Part shown: positions 25,873 to 36,791 of the stretch, piece after piece
Numbering within the stretch: position 1 is the stretch's first letter
How the letters are laid out: each line of letters starts with the position of its first letter
From: Thalassoroseus pseudoceratinae
GTDB taxonomy: Bacteria > Planctomycetota > Planctomycetia > Planctomycetales > Planctomycetaceae
Reading direction: 5' to 3'
Assembly: GCF_011634775.1 (NCBI RefSeq)
Contig: NZ_JAALXT010000002.1
Span: 620,001 to 684,000, forward strand
DNA length: 64,000 nucleotides
Translations under genes and position numbers: made by a program
Notes under the pieces: generated by a model
Seen by the model: the letters and a program-made list of their open reading frames with translations, nothing else
Told to the model about the DNA's origin: nothing
The model's database searches: none

Positions 25873-26877
25873 TTAGGATTTCTGGTCTCGATCATAGAGT
25901 GAGACGCAGGGTTCCAATCGCGTGCCGTTGGCATCCGTGACCGCGTACGTTGCTGGCCCCCAAAGCGACACTCCCCCATGGTCGCCGTTCTTCGCGAGCA
26001 GATAGAGTTTAAGCCCGAAATTCGGCCGCCCGGATTTGTCACGGAGTCGGGATTCGGTTCGATCGGAGATGCGTTGCAGGAGTTCCAATCCAGCTTCTTT
26101 GGGAGATTGGCCTGCTCGCATCAATTCGACTGCGGTAGCACTTGAGGCGTGGATCAGATTGGCTTCACCACGACCGGTGCTGCCGCAAGAACCGACCGCG
26201 TTATCACAGAACAAACCGGCACCCGGAATGGGGCTGTCTCCGACACGTCCGGGAAGTTTAAACGCCAATCCGCTTGTGCTCGTGGTGCAAGAAATATCGC
26301 CATCGGAGTTCATCGCGGAGCAATGAATAGTTCCGGTTGGTCGGGACCAAGGTTGTTCGGTGGCGGCGAGGGCTTGTTCCTCCGGTGTGCGACGTTGTTC
26401 CAGGCGAAAGAATTTGGCCACTTCCGGGTCAACATCTTCGATCGCCGGTGGCAGCCAATCTCCTCGTGGTGAAAGTGTCTGTTTCCAGTACAGCCAAATC
26501 TTACGGGCTCGTTCGGTGAGAAGGTTTTCTTCCTCGAAACCAAATGCTTTCGCAAACTGCAAAGCACCGTCGCCGGCAATCAACACATGATCGCTGTGCT
26601 CCATGACCAACTTCGCAACCGCGCTGGCGTAGCGAATGTTCTTCATCGCTGCGACCGCTCCGGCTCGCTGAGTTGGGCCGTGCATCACGGCGGCATCGAG
26701 TTCAACTTCGCCCCCTTCATTCGGAATCCCGCCATAACCCACACTGGTGTCGTTCGGGTCATCTTCGACCAACGAAACCCCTGCGACCACGGCATCCAAC
26801 GGGTCCACACCATGTTGCATCCGTTCGTAGGCCAACTTCGTGGCTTCCAATCCGTTTGCGGAGGCAATTGAAATCAC
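25873..26877 (-). CDS. Glycosylasparaginase / isoaspartyl peptidase (Ntn hydrolase)
   Basis: A 334-residue member of the N4-(beta-N-acetylglucosaminyl)-asparaginase family, which is made as a precursor and self-cleaved before a threonine. The N-terminal half shows DPLDAVVAGVSLVEDDPNDTSVGYGG and the VELDAAVMHG motif. The cleavage region reads RPTGTIHCSAMNSDGDISCTTSTSG, with the nucleophile expected at the Thr of TGTI, followed by LPGRVGDSPIPGAG, a family hallmark. No signal peptide is visible with the GTG start at 26877, although homologues are often exported. It begins six bases after the thiE-like gene stop, so the two form an operon. Confidence 0.9.
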   Translation of the reverse strand: MISIASANGLEATKLAYERMQHGVDPLDAVVAGVSLVEDDPNDTSVGYGGIPNEGGEVELDAAVMHGPTQRAGAVAAMKNIRYASAVAKLVMEHSDHVLIAGDGALQFAKAFGFEEENLLTERARKIWLYWKQTLSPRGDWLPPAIEDVDPEVAKFFRLEQRRTPEEQALAATEQPWSRPTGTIHCSAMNSDGDISCTTSTSGLAFKLPGRVGDSPIPGAGLFCDNAVGSCGSTGRGEANLIHASSATAVELMRAGQSPKEAGLELLQRISDRTESRLRDKSGRPNFGLKLYLLAKNGDHGGVSLWGPATYAVTDANGTRLEPCVSLYDRDQKS

Positions 26878-26883
26878 GGCAAG

Positions 26884-28479
26884 CTACTCCGATTCGGTTT
26901 GCGTCAATTGATGAAGGATCTGTGTGGCGGTTTCCGCGGGATCGTTCACGCCGCAAATTCCGTTGCAAACCGCGACGCTCCGGGCTCCCGCCTCGATCAC
27001 GGCCCCAATGTTGTCCAGACCGATGCCACCAATGGGATACCAGGGAATGTTGATCTCGGCGGTGACCTGACGAACAAACTCCAACCCCGCAAATGCCGAG
27101 AAGCTTTTGGTCTTCGATGTGAATACAGGTCCAACACCGATGTAGTCGGCACCGTCGTTGACTGCGATCCGAGCTTGTTCAATCGTGTGCGTGGAGACGC
27201 CTACCAAGCGGTTCGGGCCAAGAATTCGTCGCGTCTCTTGCACACTCAGTTCTTCCTGTCCGACATGCACACCGTCGGCATCACACAGCACGGCCAAATC
27301 CGGTCGGTCATTCATGATCAGCAGCATGTCCCGCTCCTGGGTCAACTGACGAACACGGCGGGCATAGTCCAGGAGATCGCGATCGGACATCGACTTTTCC
27401 CGAATTTGCACAATCGTCTGCCGAGCAAGATCACTTTGCGAAAGGGCTTCAATGACCTCCTCCCACGAATGCGGTTGGCAAGCCGCTTCGGTGAGCAAGA
27501 CATAGAGGTGCCGATCCCGAAGCCGGTTGGGAACGCTGCCGGAAGTTAGCGGGACCGTTTGCAGCACATCCTTCTCCAACGTGTAGAGTCGATACCGCAA
27601 TTGCTCGAATTGATGACCGAGCTTCGCGGATCGCAGTTTGCCGAACTCTTCAAGCGATCGCAATGCTTCCTGCGTGCGTTTGAAGTTCGCGGTGACAATG
27701 TCGCGGACCGATTGGCGGTGGAATTCGGCAGTTGTTTGCACAGTTGTGCCGACATCGCCTGTGGTATTGCGTGATGCCAGCATGCGATCCGAATCCAATT
27801 CGCCGCACGCTGTTCGCAAATCGTGACGCCACGCCTTCAATCGTTCGGTTAGGGAACGATCGTTGAACAGGAATCGAACAGCGTCCTCGACGACACGCAA
27901 TCCTTCGCGAGCCCGATTCGCGGCGGCATCGAGTAGACGTTCGATTCCGTCATCGGTCTCCTTTGTGATGAGAGGTGTCGGTTCCGATTCTTCGACCGAA
28001 GCGGATTCGAGTTCAAAATCGACGGCGATCGGTTCGGTGGTGATTCCCGAGCTACGGCAAATAGACTTCGTTAGTTCCGCGGCCGTGATTCCCCAATCTC
28101 GCAGGGCTGTCGAGACCGTTGAGTCCACCTCGAAAAGACCCCACAGCAAAAACTCGGTGCCGATCTCCGTCGAGCCACCAACCTTGGCAAGCAACTCCGA
28201 TGCCGCCTGCCGAACCGCAAGCAGGTCAGAACTGGGGGGCGGAAAATCTCCACGGGCATCTTCTAGCGAAGGGACGCATTCGGTTTCGATTCCACAAATG
28301 TCGCGAATCTGCTGTTTCTCGATCGCCCATTGTCCCAGGATTTCCGCTGCGCGGGTCTCTTCACACCATAATGCCCAGAGTAAGTCGGTGGGTTCGATGG
28401 TGTCATGATTTCGCGAAGCCGACGATTCCCGAGCCCGCTCGAAGGCTCGCAGTGCACCGGCTGTCCAAGAGATTCTCAC
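26884..28479 (-). CDS. thiE: Thiamine phosphate synthase fused to Clp-N-like repeats
   Basis: A 531-residue multidomain protein. The C-terminal 200 residues are ThiE, which joins HMP-PP and HET-P into thiamine phosphate: HVGQEELSVQETRRILG, ADYIGVGPVFTSKTKSF and YPIGGIGLDNI are its motifs. A helical domain at about 185-310 (RAREGLRVVEDAVRFLFND) matches the N-terminal extension of many planctomycete ThiE proteins. The first 150 residues form two Clp-N-like repeats (IEPTDLLWALWCEETRAAEIL and IGTEFLLWGLFEVDSTVSTAL). Those repeats normally belong to Clp ATPases, and clpC lies divergently next door. The start is GTG at 28479. No TPP riboswitch motif is visible upstream. Confidence 0.88.
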   Translation of the reverse strand: MRISWTAGALRAFERARESSASRNHDTIEPTDLLWALWCEETRAAEILGQWAIEKQQIRDICGIETECVPSLEDARGDFPPPSSDLLAVRQAASELLAKVGGSTEIGTEFLLWGLFEVDSTVSTALRDWGITAAELTKSICRSSGITTEPIAVDFELESASVEESEPTPLITKETDDGIERLLDAAANRAREGLRVVEDAVRFLFNDRSLTERLKAWRHDLRTACGELDSDRMLASRNTTGDVGTTVQTTAEFHRQSVRDIVTANFKRTQEALRSLEEFGKLRSAKLGHQFEQLRYRLYTLEKDVLQTVPLTSGSVPNRLRDRHLYVLLTEAACQPHSWEEVIEALSQSDLARQTIVQIREKSMSDRDLLDYARRVRQLTQERDMLLIMNDRPDLAVLCDADGVHVGQEELSVQETRRILGPNRLVGVSTHTIEQARIAVNDGADYIGVGPVFTSKTKSFSAFAGLEFVRQVTAEINIPWYPIGGIGLDNIGAVIEAGARSVAVCNGICGVNDPAETATQILHQLTQTESE

Positions 28480-28944
28480 AAAATCCGCTCCGATTCCTCA
28501 AATTCCAGACTGGGGGTGTCTCTCTCACTATAGGAGTATCTTGCCACATTCCCGGTGGACGACTAAAATTCAGCACGATTAGCGATCAGGTGACTACTTT
28601 TTACAGTTTTTGTTGTCTACCCGGTTTCACACAATTCTTCAGTAGAAATTAGCAACCCCGTCATCTTTTCCAAACAGTTCCAATCTGACGAAGGCGGGGA
28701 GTCAATCACGAAGTTGGTCGGGAAACCGAAAAACTTCCCACGAGGTCGTTCTTCGTGGCGTATGAATAAAGATGGTATGTTGTCCATGAATTCGAGTTCC
28801 CAATCGAACGACAGATCACCCCGTCAATCAATTTGGAATTCGGAGAGACGCTCATGGAGGATGCAGCGGCGGTTTCACGATGTCGGTTTTATTTCCATGA
28901 CGACCGATGCCACGCGGTTGGGGGGATTATGAGGGAGAAATTCA
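28480..28944 (+). other. Divergent intergenic region between thiE and clpC
   Basis: About 465 bases, AT-richer than the flanking genes. It must contain promoters for both clpC and the thiE operon. A GAGGGAG ribosome-binding site lies just before the clpC ATG. I found no CTGAGA-type TPP riboswitch on either strand, no terminator and no convincing ORF. Confidence 0.5.
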
Positions 28945-31479
28945 ATGTATGAACGATTTACGGACCGGGCGCGGAAGGTCATGCAGTTGGCCAATCAGGA
29001 GGCCCAACGGTTCAACCATGAATATATCGGTACTGAGCACATCCTGCTGGGGCTTGTGAAAGAGGGCTCCGGGGTTGCCGCCAATGTACTGAAAAATTTG
29101 GACGTCGATCTACGGAAAATCCGTCTGGAAGTGGAAAAAATTGTCCAATCGGGGCCGGATATGGTCACGATGGGCAAATTGCCACAAACTCCGCGAGCGA
29201 AGAAAGTCATCGAATATGCGATGGAAGAAGCTCGCAATCTGAATCACAACTACGTCGGCACCGAGCATTTGCTGCTCGGCCTGTTGCGAGAGCAAGAAGG
29301 CGTTGCGGCACAAGTCCTGATGAATCTTGGACTTAAGCTTGAAGATGTTCGCGACGAAGTGCTAAACCTGCTCGGCCATAATGAAGGTGGCGAAGGTGTC
29401 AGCGAGCGGGCCGGTTCCAGTTCGTCCGGTAAGAGCAGCAAGAGCAAGACCCCAGCTCTCGATAGTTTCGGCCGTGACCTGACCGAACTGGCTCGGCAAA
29501 CGAAACTCGACCCCGTCATCGGTCGGTCGGATGAGATCGAGCGAGTCATTCAGATTCTCTGCCGTCGTCAGAAGAACAACCCCGTGTTGCTCGGGGAAGC
29601 CGGTGTCGGGAAGACCGCCATCGTCGAAGGCTTCGCTCAGATGGTCGTTAACGGCGAAGTTCCGGACTTGCTCCGCGATCGCCGAATCGTTGTGCTTGAC
29701 CTCGCCATGATGGTCGCCGGTACAAAATACCGTGGCCAATTTGAAGAACGCATCAAAGCCGTGATGAACGAAGTTCGTCGGGCGAAGAACGTGATTCTGT
29801 TCATCGACGAATTGCACACCTTGGTTGGTGCTGGTGGTGCGGAAGGGGCAATCGACGCTTCCAACGTGCTCAAGCCGGCATTGTCTCGGGGGGAGTTGCA
29901 GTGCATCGGTGCGACCACACTCGACGAGTATCGTAAATACATCGAGAAAGACAGTGCTCTCGAGCGACGTTTCCAAAATGTCGTTGTCGAGCCACCGTCC
30001 GCTGATCAAACTGTGCAGATTCTCAAAGGCTTGCGGGATCGGTATGAAGCACACCACCGAGTGCAGATCACCGACGATGCTTTGGAGAAAGCTGTCGAAC
30101 TTTCGACGCGGTACATTACCGCTCGGTGTTTGCCGGACAAGGCGATTGACGTCATCGACGAAGCCGGTGCCCGCATTCGGCTCAAGAGCATGGTGCGGCC
30201 TCCCGATTTGAAGGAACTCGATGAAGACATCGAACGGCTGAACCAATCCAAAGAAGAAGCGGTTGCCAATCAAGATTTCGAGAAGGCCGCGTCGCTTCGG
30301 GATCAAGCCGACAAACTGAAGAAGAAGAAAGAAAAGCTCACTCGCGATTGGCGGGAAAAGAGCAAAGAAACCGATGGCGTGGTCGATGCGGAAGTCGTCG
30401 CCGAAGTGGTTGCCCGAATGACCGGCATCCCACTGATGCGACTCTCCAGCGAAGACACCGTTCGGCTGCTCCAAATGGAGAAAGAACTCCACAAACGCGT
30501 GATTAGCCAAGACGAAGCCATCACTCAGGTGGCGAAAGCGGTCCGGCGAGCACGGTCGGGTCTGAAAGATCCCAAACGGCCCACGGGTGCGTTCTTGTTC
30601 TCCGGTCCAACCGGGGTCGGGAAAACGTTGCTCGCGAAAACGCTGGCGGAATTCATGTTCGGTGAGGAAGAGGCCCTCATCCAAATCGACATGAGTGAAT
30701 ACCAAGAGAAGCACAACGTCAGCCGACTGATCGGGGCACCTCCCGGATACGTGGGCTACGAAGAAGGTGGGCAGCTCACGGAGAAAATCCGTCGGCGTCC
30801 TTATGCGGTGGTCTTGCTCGACGAAATCGAGAAAGCTCACCACGAAGTTTACAACATGCTTCTTCAAATCATGGAAGAAGGGCATTTGACCGACAGTTTC
30901 GGTCGTAAGGTGGACTTCAAGAACGTCGTGTTGATCATGACCACCAACGTGGGTTCGTCCGCGACTGCACACGGAACGGCATTCGGGTTCCAGAAAGCCG
31001 ATCAGGATTCTTCCTACGGCAAAATGAAAGAAGGCGTGATGCACGAGTTGCAAAATGCTTTCCGTCCCGAGTTCCTGGGGCGTTTGGACGAAGTCGTTGT
31101 GTTCCGTAAACTGACCCGTGACGAACTGAAAGAGATCGTGGAAATCGAACTCAGCAAAGTTCGCGAACGACTCGCCGAACAGCGAGGCGTGCGTCTCGAA
31201 CTGACCGATGAAGCGAAAGAATTCTTGATCGATCGCGGCGACGAAGGCGGTCAACAACTCGACTATGGTGCTCGACCGCTGCGACGCAGTGTCGAACGCT
31301 ACATCGAAGACCCGCTCAGTGAAGAGTTGCTGCGTGGTTCATTCGACGACGATAACTTGATCACCGTGACCGTCAAAGAAGTTGGCGAGCAAAAGCAACT
31401 CGACTTCGTCGGTTCCAACGAACCTACCGAAGAACCGGTAGCCGTCGGGGCTGGTGAAGGCGAAAACTCGGGCGAGTAA
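28945..31479 (+). CDS. clpC: ATP-dependent Clp protease ATP-binding subunit ClpC
   Basis: This 844-residue Hsp100 unfoldase feeds substrates to ClpP and works in protein quality control. Two N-terminal Clp-N repeats ([30 protein letters not shown]) are followed by AAA domain 1 with Walker A GEAGVGKT near 216 and [15 protein letters not shown]-type coiled middle region ([28 protein letters not shown]) comes next, then AAA domain 2 with GPTGVGKT near 553 and [11 protein letters not shown]. The length and presence of the UVR motif identify ClpC rather than ClpB or ClpA. A good terminator follows. Confidence 0.97.
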   Translation: MYERFTDRARKVMQLANQEAQRFNHEYIGTEHILLGLVKEGSGVAANVLKNLDVDLRKIRLEVEKIVQSGPDMVTMGKLPQTPRAKKVIEYAMEEARNLNHNYVGTEHLLLGLLREQEGVAAQVLMNLGLKLEDVRDEVLNLLGHNEGGEGVSERAGSSSSGKSSKSKTPALDSFGRDLTELARQTKLDPVIGRSDEIERVIQILCRRQKNNPVLLGEAGVGKTAIVEGFAQMVVNGEVPDLLRDRRIVVLDLAMMVAGTKYRGQFEERIKAVMNEVRRAKNVILFIDELHTLVGAGGAEGAIDASNVLKPALSRGELQCIGATTLDEYRKYIEKDSALERRFQNVVVEPPSADQTVQILKGLRDRYEAHHRVQITDDALEKAVELSTRYITARCLPDKAIDVIDEAGARIRLKSMVRPPDLKELDEDIERLNQSKEEAVANQDFEKAASLRDQADKLKKKKEKLTRDWREKSKETDGVVDAEVVAEVVARMTGIPLMRLSSEDTVRLLQMEKELHKRVISQDEAITQVAKAVRRARSGLKDPKRPTGAFLFSGPTGVGKTLLAKTLAEFMFGEEEALIQIDMSEYQEKHNVSRLIGAPPGYVGYEEGGQLTEKIRRRPYAVVLLDEIEKAHHEVYNMLLQIMEEGHLTDSFGRKVDFKNVVLIMTTNVGSSATAHGTAFGFQKADQDSSYGKMKEGVMHELQNAFRPEFLGRLDEVVVFRKLTRDELKEIVEIELSKVRERLAEQRGVRLELTDEAKEFLIDRGDEGGQQLDYGARPLRRSVERYIEDPLSEELLRGSFDDDNLITVTVKEVGEQKQLDFVGSNEPTEEPVAVGAGEGENSGE

Positions 31480-31517
31480 CCCGCCAGTTGAAACTATTGA
31501 TAGAACTCCGTTAGTTT

Positions 31518-31553
31518 AGGAGCCATGCTCAATCGAGCATGGCTCCTTTTTTT
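31518..31553 (+). terminator. Intrinsic terminator after clpC
   Basis: A perfect 13-base stem (AGGAGCCATGCTC with GAGCATGGCTCCT) with an AATC loop is followed by a T-run. It lies 39 bases after the clpC stop. Confidence 0.95.
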
Positions 31554-31619
31554 GTGTGAAGTCTTCACTCCGGCGTCGCCGGGCACAACCTCACCAATTG
31601 ACTTAAGAATGCGCTTTCT

Positions 31620-32975
31620 ATGCTCACGCGATTTATCTTGCTAATTGCTGTGTCGGTCTGTTTTGGTGGCTCCGCATTTTCCGCCGAGCGGCCGAATATT
31701 CTTTTCATCCTGGCCGACGATGTTGGACAGGAAGTTCTGGGTTGTTACGGCGGGCAATCTTATGCCACGCCGCATCTCGATGAACTCGCACGCACTGGCA
31801 TGATGTTTCGTCACGGGTTTAGTATGCCGGTGTGTCACCCAACGCGATTGACCTTGATGACAGGGAAATATCCGTTTCGACACGGCCAAGTCACCTGGGG
31901 CGATTTCCCCAAGACCGAGGAATCGACGACTTGGTCGAACCGAATGACGGAGAACGGTTACGCAACATACATCGCAGGAAAATGGCAACTCTGTTTGTTG
32001 CGGGACGATCCGTTGCATCCACGTCGGTTGGGGTTTCAGCACTCTGATTTGTTCGGTTGGCATGAAGGTCCGAGGTTCTACGAACCCATGATCTACCACG
32101 ATGGCCAAGTTCGTGAAGATACTATCGGGCACTATGGCCCGGATCTCTACGTTCGCGGGCTGATCGAGTTCATGAAGACCAACCGCGAGCGACCGTTTTT
32201 GGCTTACTACTCGATGGCGGTGTGTCACGAAGTCACGGACGATCTCGAAACACCAGTCCCGCATGGTCCATTTGGACGATACGACAACTATGCAGAAATG
32301 GTGGCGGAGATGGACCGAAATGTTGGTCGATTGGTGGTCGCTTTGAATGCTTTTGGGCTGCGGGAGAAGACCCTTGTCGTCTTTACCGCCGACAACGGAA
32401 CACCACCGGAAATCATCATCCGAGCGGACGGCAAGAAACTGATTCGCGAGTCTGTCGTGTCCAAGCAGAACGGCCTACTCGTGCCGGGTGGCAAAAAGAA
32501 GCTGACCGACGATGGCACCAATGTGCCGCTGATCGCCAACTGGCCGGGAACAATTCGCCCGGGGCAGATCATCGACGATTTAGTCGATATGAGTGATTAT
32601 CTGCCGACGTTCATCGAACTCTCGGGGGGCAAACTCCCGCAGGATCGCGAAATCGACGGCGTGAGTTTCGCCTCACGATTGCTAGGGACCGGGCCATCTC
32701 CACGACAATGGGCGTATGCCGAAGAAGCCGTTCTTCCAAAACCGGGCGGCGTCGAACCTGATGGCACCAGCAGCGGACTGCGATGGGTTCGGACGGCTCG
32801 ATGGAAACTCTACAACGACGGCCGACTCTACGATCTCCAAACCGATCTGCAAGAACGATATCCGATTTCTCAAGATCAGAACGGTTCCGAAACGCGGGCG
32901 GCACGTGAGCAACTTCAAGCGGCATTCAAAGAGCTTGGCTTGAAGTCACGGAGTGAGAGCTGCAGTCGAAGTTAG
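31620..32975 (+). CDS. Sulfatase (formylglycine type), secreted
   Basis: A 451-residue sulfatase with signal peptide ([22 protein letters not shown]). The metal strand is [22 protein letters not shown], and the formylglycine motif C-H-P-T-R sits near residue 72. The downstream [12 protein letters not shown] strand completes the metal site. It is the second of four sulfatases in the window and differs clearly in sequence from the first, so these are not recent duplicates. The substrate cannot be told from sequence. Its last four bases overlap a convergent small gene. Confidence 0.93.
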   Translation: MLTRFILLIAVSVCFGGSAFSAERPNILFILADDVGQEVLGCYGGQSYATPHLDELARTGMMFRHGFSMPVCHPTRLTLMTGKYPFRHGQVTWGDFPKTEESTTWSNRMTENGYATYIAGKWQLCLLRDDPLHPRRLGFQHSDLFGWHEGPRFYEPMIYHDGQVREDTIGHYGPDLYVRGLIEFMKTNRERPFLAYYSMAVCHEVTDDLETPVPHGPFGRYDNYAEMVAEMDRNVGRLVVALNAFGLREKTLVVFTADNGTPPEIIIRADGKKLIRESVVSKQNGLLVPGGKKKLTDDGTNVPLIANWPGTIRPGQIIDDLVDMSDYLPTFIELSGGKLPQDREIDGVSFASRLLGTGPSPRQWAYAEEAVLPKPGGVEPDGTSSGLRWVRTARWKLYNDGRLYDLQTDLQERYPISQDQNGSETRAAREQLQAAFKELGLKSRSESCSRS

Positions 32976-33157
32976 CCTTGATTTCGTCGGGACTTGCGAC
33001 GGCGTTCGCGACCGGTTCGTCGTTCGCGTTCCGGTGCATTGGCCTTTTGTTCGGCGATCGAACGTTTGCGACGGCGGTCCATTTTGCGGCGATCGTGCCC
33101 CTCTCGTTTTTCGAGCAGGAAGCTAAGTTCGTCCGGCAATTCTAGTTGGTTCGGCAT
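32972..33157 (-). CDS. Small highly basic hypothetical protein
   Basis: A 61-residue protein starting [20 protein letters not shown] and ending in an Arg/Lys-rich tail ([11 protein letters not shown] and [14 protein letters not shown]). The charge suggests nucleic-acid or ribosome contact, but no family is recognised. The ATG at 33157 is preferred to an upstream start at 33193. It converges on the sulfatase gene and overlaps its end by four bases. Confidence 0.55.
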   Translation of the reverse strand: MPNQLELPDELSFLLEKREGHDRRKMDRRRKRSIAEQKANAPERERRTGRERRRKSRRNQG

Positions 33158-33244
33158 GAATCGAATCCCGTGAGAAACGTAAATGTCTCTCAACCTTAGC
33201 TCACGTTTGGGATCGATTTTGAAAAAAATTCAAACTGTCGTGAT

Positions 33245-35392
33245 TTACGGATTCAGCGGAATTTGTCCCGTTGATTCGCTGGCAGGAAAACTTGGCAGAG
33301 GTTGCGGCATCACGGGTTGGCGTTCATCCCGTGTAGGGAAGTAGTAGTTGGGCGTTAGTGGTTTTTCGCCGGGACGGTTCGTGAAGAAATCAGGGATTCG
33401 ACTTGGGTCACAGTACCGTGGGTTGTCGATCGCGTCGGGCAGTTCGGCTTCGAAGGCGCGACGATCAACCGGTTTGAGTGGTCCTTCGACAAGAGGCGTG
33501 TTCACCCGCATGAGATTGAGTTGCTCCCGAACCTGGTTGCAACCATCGTAGGGGACGACTCGTGGTGTGAGTGCGACGATGATCTCGCTGCGTTGACGAG
33601 TGACGTTCGTACGTTGGAAGAGCTTGCCGACCGCCCACAAATCCCCCAGCAGCGGGATTTTCGATTGGGTGTCGACATCTTGTTCTTGGATCAGTCCCCC
33701 AATAATCATTCCTTGACCGTCGCCGAGAAGCACGGTTGTTTCGACTTCGGTCGTTTCCTCTTCGGGTAATCCAGTGGCGGGGTTCACTGTGCCGCTGGAT
33801 ACCTCCGGCTTGACCGTCATCAGGACTTGGCCATCTTCACCGATGATCGGCGTGACGTTGAGCACGAGTCCGACATCCAGGAATTCGACGTTCTGGAGAG
33901 TACTCGTTTGGGTCGTGGTCGTCACGAAATACCCAAGCTGCTCACCGATTTGAACGCGTGCCTCTTGTCCGTTCACTGCCAACACTTTGGGGCGAGCCAG
34001 CGTTTTGGCGTCGGTGGTGAGTGTGATGGCTTCGATCAGGGCTTCCATTTCGGTCCCATTGATTCCCAACAACAACGCGGGACTTGCCGCCGCATTGGCA
34101 AACCCGGCCGATTTCAAGGTGATATCCGCGTTCGCCAAATTCGTGAGTTGTTCAAAGTCCACACCGTGTCGACACTCTTTAGTCAGATCGACACGCAAGA
34201 CCTGAGCTTCAATGAGGACCTGCTTGGGTGGTTGATCCGCTTGAGCCACGTATTTGGCGATTCGCTCGATCGAATCGGGCATGTCTTCGACAATGACTTG
34301 CTCGCGGGTTCGGCGTTTGTCTTTGGAGTCGGACTCGACGGCCACACTGCGACCAATCGGCGAGAGCAACCCCTGCACCACGCTGTCAATGTCCGACGCC
34401 GACGCATAACTCAACGCGAACACACGAACTTCTCGCCCCTGCACGGCAGCCGGTACGACGGATTCCTTCGTGAGTGGAGCAACCATCAGGATGTTTCCAC
34501 GTTTCGTCCATGTGAAACCATTCACGCCGAGAAGTGCCGTCAATGCATCTTCTAAAGGAGCATCGGATAACCCAACCGTCACCAATCGCCCCGCCGTGCC
34601 GCTTCCGACAATGCTTAACCCATGTTGACGGGCAATCATCGACAACACGACGTCGAGTGGGGCTTCATTCGCAGTGAGTGTGATGCGATCGCCTTTGATG
34701 TCGACCTGCAATTGCCCGGTCGATGTGTTCTCCGTTCCCACCGGGATTCGCCGCGGTTGATCCGTTGCCGGCGGTGGAACATTCACGGTCGGCGGGCCAG
34801 GTGGCAATCGACGTGGCATCTCCGGGCCGCGTGGGGGATTCTGACGACCCCGGTTTGGCAACATTGGGCGTCTGGGAGCAATCGGTTGCGGTGGCGGAGC
34901 CAACTCTGGTCGCGGTCTGGGGAACCGACCATCGTATTCCGTTTCCGGTACCGGTTCGGTTCCCGCCACAGGATGCACGAAGTTTGACTCCGTACGGTCC
35001 TGGTTATTGTTCGCTGGCACGACGGTCCGTTGCGGCCGAGGAGCGGTCGCGTTGACGACAGGTTGCTGTCGTTTTGATGGCAATTGCGGCGGCCGCGATA
35101 GGAATTCCACCGATTTCGCTCGATGCCAACCGGATTTGGAATCTACGCGGAGATTGTTCGTGGAGCCTCGGTTTGGCGACTTTCCCGGAACGACGATCAG
35201 CGAACCGGAATTCCGTGGTTGCGTTGGCCTCGTAGAGGCAGTCGGTAATCCTGTTTGCGGACTGGAATTCCGGGGAACAATTGTCACCCCGAACCCGTCC
35301 ATCGCGGGCGATTCCGACGCCATTAGAACGACCAACCCCAACAGGGGCAGGACATTCCACCAGCGTTTCGAATCGCACGATCGCCATTGCAT
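33245..35392 (-). CDS. Secretin-family protein (type II/III secretion or pilus channel)
   Basis: A 715-residue outer-membrane secretin. A signal-like N-terminus (VLPLLGLVVLMASESPAMD) is followed by about 180 residues of Pro/Arg-rich low complexity. An STN-like domain comes next (ITLTANEAPLDVVLSMIARQHGLSI near 240), then a second NolW/N-type region (LEDALTALLGVNGFTW, VFALSYASASDIDSVVQGLL). The C-terminal secretin domain (about 410-640) has ARVQIGEQLGYF, VGLVLNVTPIIGEDGQVLMTVKPEVS and GMIIGGLIQEQDV. No gsp or pil genes are adjacent, so this is an orphan copy of the kind often seen in planctomycetes. The start at 35392 is ATG. Confidence 0.9.
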   Translation of the reverse strand: MQWRSCDSKRWWNVLPLLGLVVLMASESPAMDGFGVTIVPRNSSPQTGLPTASTRPTQPRNSGSLIVVPGKSPNRGSTNNLRVDSKSGWHRAKSVEFLSRPPQLPSKRQQPVVNATAPRPQRTVVPANNNQDRTESNFVHPVAGTEPVPETEYDGRFPRPRPELAPPPQPIAPRRPMLPNRGRQNPPRGPEMPRRLPPGPPTVNVPPPATDQPRRIPVGTENTSTGQLQVDIKGDRITLTANEAPLDVVLSMIARQHGLSIVGSGTAGRLVTVGLSDAPLEDALTALLGVNGFTWTKRGNILMVAPLTKESVVPAAVQGREVRVFALSYASASDIDSVVQGLLSPIGRSVAVESDSKDKRRTREQVIVEDMPDSIERIAKYVAQADQPPKQVLIEAQVLRVDLTKECRHGVDFEQLTNLANADITLKSAGFANAAASPALLLGINGTEMEALIEAITLTTDAKTLARPKVLAVNGQEARVQIGEQLGYFVTTTTQTSTLQNVEFLDVGLVLNVTPIIGEDGQVLMTVKPEVSSGTVNPATGLPEEETTEVETTVLLGDGQGMIIGGLIQEQDVDTQSKIPLLGDLWAVGKLFQRTNVTRQRSEIIVALTPRVVPYDGCNQVREQLNLMRVNTPLVEGPLKPVDRRAFEAELPDAIDNPRYCDPSRIPDFFTNRPGEKPLTPNYYFPTRDERQPVMPQPLPSFPASESTGQIPLNP

Positions 35393-35644
35393 TTTGGTTT
35401 GGTTTCACCGAGATACGGTCGTCGGACTTTATGATCTCACATCAATCATCGACGCCGAAGAATCGATTTCTTCGGTAAAATCACCAAACTCGCCCTAATT
35501 TATCGAGTGCAATCCTCTCAATGATGTTGCTCCGACGGTCCAATCGCGACTTGCTTCACTGGAATCTGCTAATCATAATGAAAGCCGAAGGGTTGTGGAC
35601 GGAATTCCGTCCTCACGGTGCATTTTCAATGGGTGACCAAGCTA

Positions 35645-36739
35645 ATGGCCATGCAAAAAGATACGTTTCGACTCCCTGCTTACTTGCTCATCCTGACGAT
35701 GCTTGCCGTCGGTTGCGGCGGGGGGACGGCTCCGACCACGACGAACACGAACGCCGAGCAAGGCGGTTCTACGGAAGAACCGGCGGGAGAATCCACATCG
35801 GAACCGGTTGCCAGTGAATCGACCGAGAGTGATAGCGTTTTGGTTCAGGTCCGAAACGGGCAGAAATGGATCGGGGATGTTCCGCTCGACGTTTGGTACG
35901 ACGACCCGCTCGCGGTGGCATCGAACACGCAGGTGGTTCCAGGTGCCAGTTTACCAGCAGGCGGGAACAACGGCGCGATGGCCCCTGCTCAACCGAATCC
36001 GATGCCGGCCGAAACGGAAACCGAAGAACCAGCCGCCGGTGGCAGCACGGGTTGGAAAAGTATCATCACAGCTGCCGCGCTCGACAAAGAAGTCACGGAT
36101 ATCCGCAATCGGCTGAACACCGACTTGCAAAATGTCGGTACCTACAATCGAAATTACTTGGCGTTGCCACCGCATTTGGCGACGTTGGCGGTGATGGCGG
36201 GAGTGGCGAAGGAGCATCCGGAAGACTTCCGCTGGAAAGATAAAGCCGGCTACATTCAACAACTCGCGAAGACCATGAACGCGGACCAACTCCGCACGGG
36301 GGCGGGGTCTTATCGTCCTCTGCGAGAGCAGTTCGATAACTTCCTCGATATCATGAACGGCAGCGTTCCCCCTGGCTTGGAAGAAGCCGCCGCCGACGAA
36401 CCGATTCCGGACACCACGGATTTCGGGGAATTGATGAAACGTTTGGAAGTGGCGTCCAAGTTCATCAGCGTCAACGGCGGGACCGAAGACGCGATGAAAA
36501 CCAACGCGGAGAAACTTCAGCACGAAGCCATGGTTCTGGGAGCAGTCACGAAGATTCTCAACCGCGAAGGTTTCGGGTACGAAGGCGATCCCGGTTTCGA
36601 TGAGTTCGTGGACATGCTCGTGAAATCGAGTCAAGACATGAACGAAGCCATCCAGGCTGAGCAGTTCGACAAATTTGATCTGGCCCGCTCACAAATGGGG
36701 CAAGCCTGCACGCTTTGCCACACCGACTATCGAGGATGA
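35645..36739 (+). CDS. Cytochrome c'-like lipoprotein
   Basis: A 364-residue protein with a lipoprotein signal ([15 protein letters not shown], Cys acylated), then an acidic Thr/Glu-rich linker. A helical region follows, ending in a single C-terminal heme motif C-T-L-C-H ([14 protein letters not shown]). A CxxCH close to the C-terminus of a four-helix bundle is the hallmark of cytochrome c'/c-556 proteins. It probably faces the periplasm and may carry electrons or bind a gas ligand. The ATG at 35645 or 35651 is likely; a GTG at 35618 is also in frame. A protease gene follows after 52 bases. Confidence 0.72.
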   Translation: MAMQKDTFRLPAYLLILTMLAVGCGGGTAPTTTNTNAEQGGSTEEPAGESTSEPVASESTESDSVLVQVRNGQKWIGDVPLDVWYDDPLAVASNTQVVPGASLPAGGNNGAMAPAQPNPMPAETETEEPAAGGSTGWKSIITAAALDKEVTDIRNRLNTDLQNVGTYNRNYLALPPHLATLAVMAGVAKEHPEDFRWKDKAGYIQQLAKTMNADQLRTGAGSYRPLREQFDNFLDIMNGSVPPGLEEAAADEPIPDTTDFGELMKRLEVASKFISVNGGTEDAMKTNAEKLQHEAMVLGAVTKILNREGFGYEGDPGFDEFVDMLVKSSQDMNEAIQAEQFDKFDLARSQMGQACTLCHTDYRG

Positions 36740-36791
36740 TTTCTCGGACTCGCCGATCCCAAATTTCTATTCCCTGCCGGAAAGCACTTTT

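Noticed and set aside
28480-28944. TPP riboswitch before the thiE-like gene
   Set aside because: No CTGAGA or paired P4-P5 core sequence is visible on the minus strand in this spacer.
29362-31257. A 631-codon ORF antisense to clpC
   Set aside because: It is the mirror of a strongly conserved gene; its codon pattern follows the clpC sense frame and no ribosome-binding site or family match is seen.
34622-35498. Plus-strand ORFs over the secretin N-terminal region
   Set aside because: They are opposite-strand readings of the Pro/Arg-rich low-complexity part and lack start signals.
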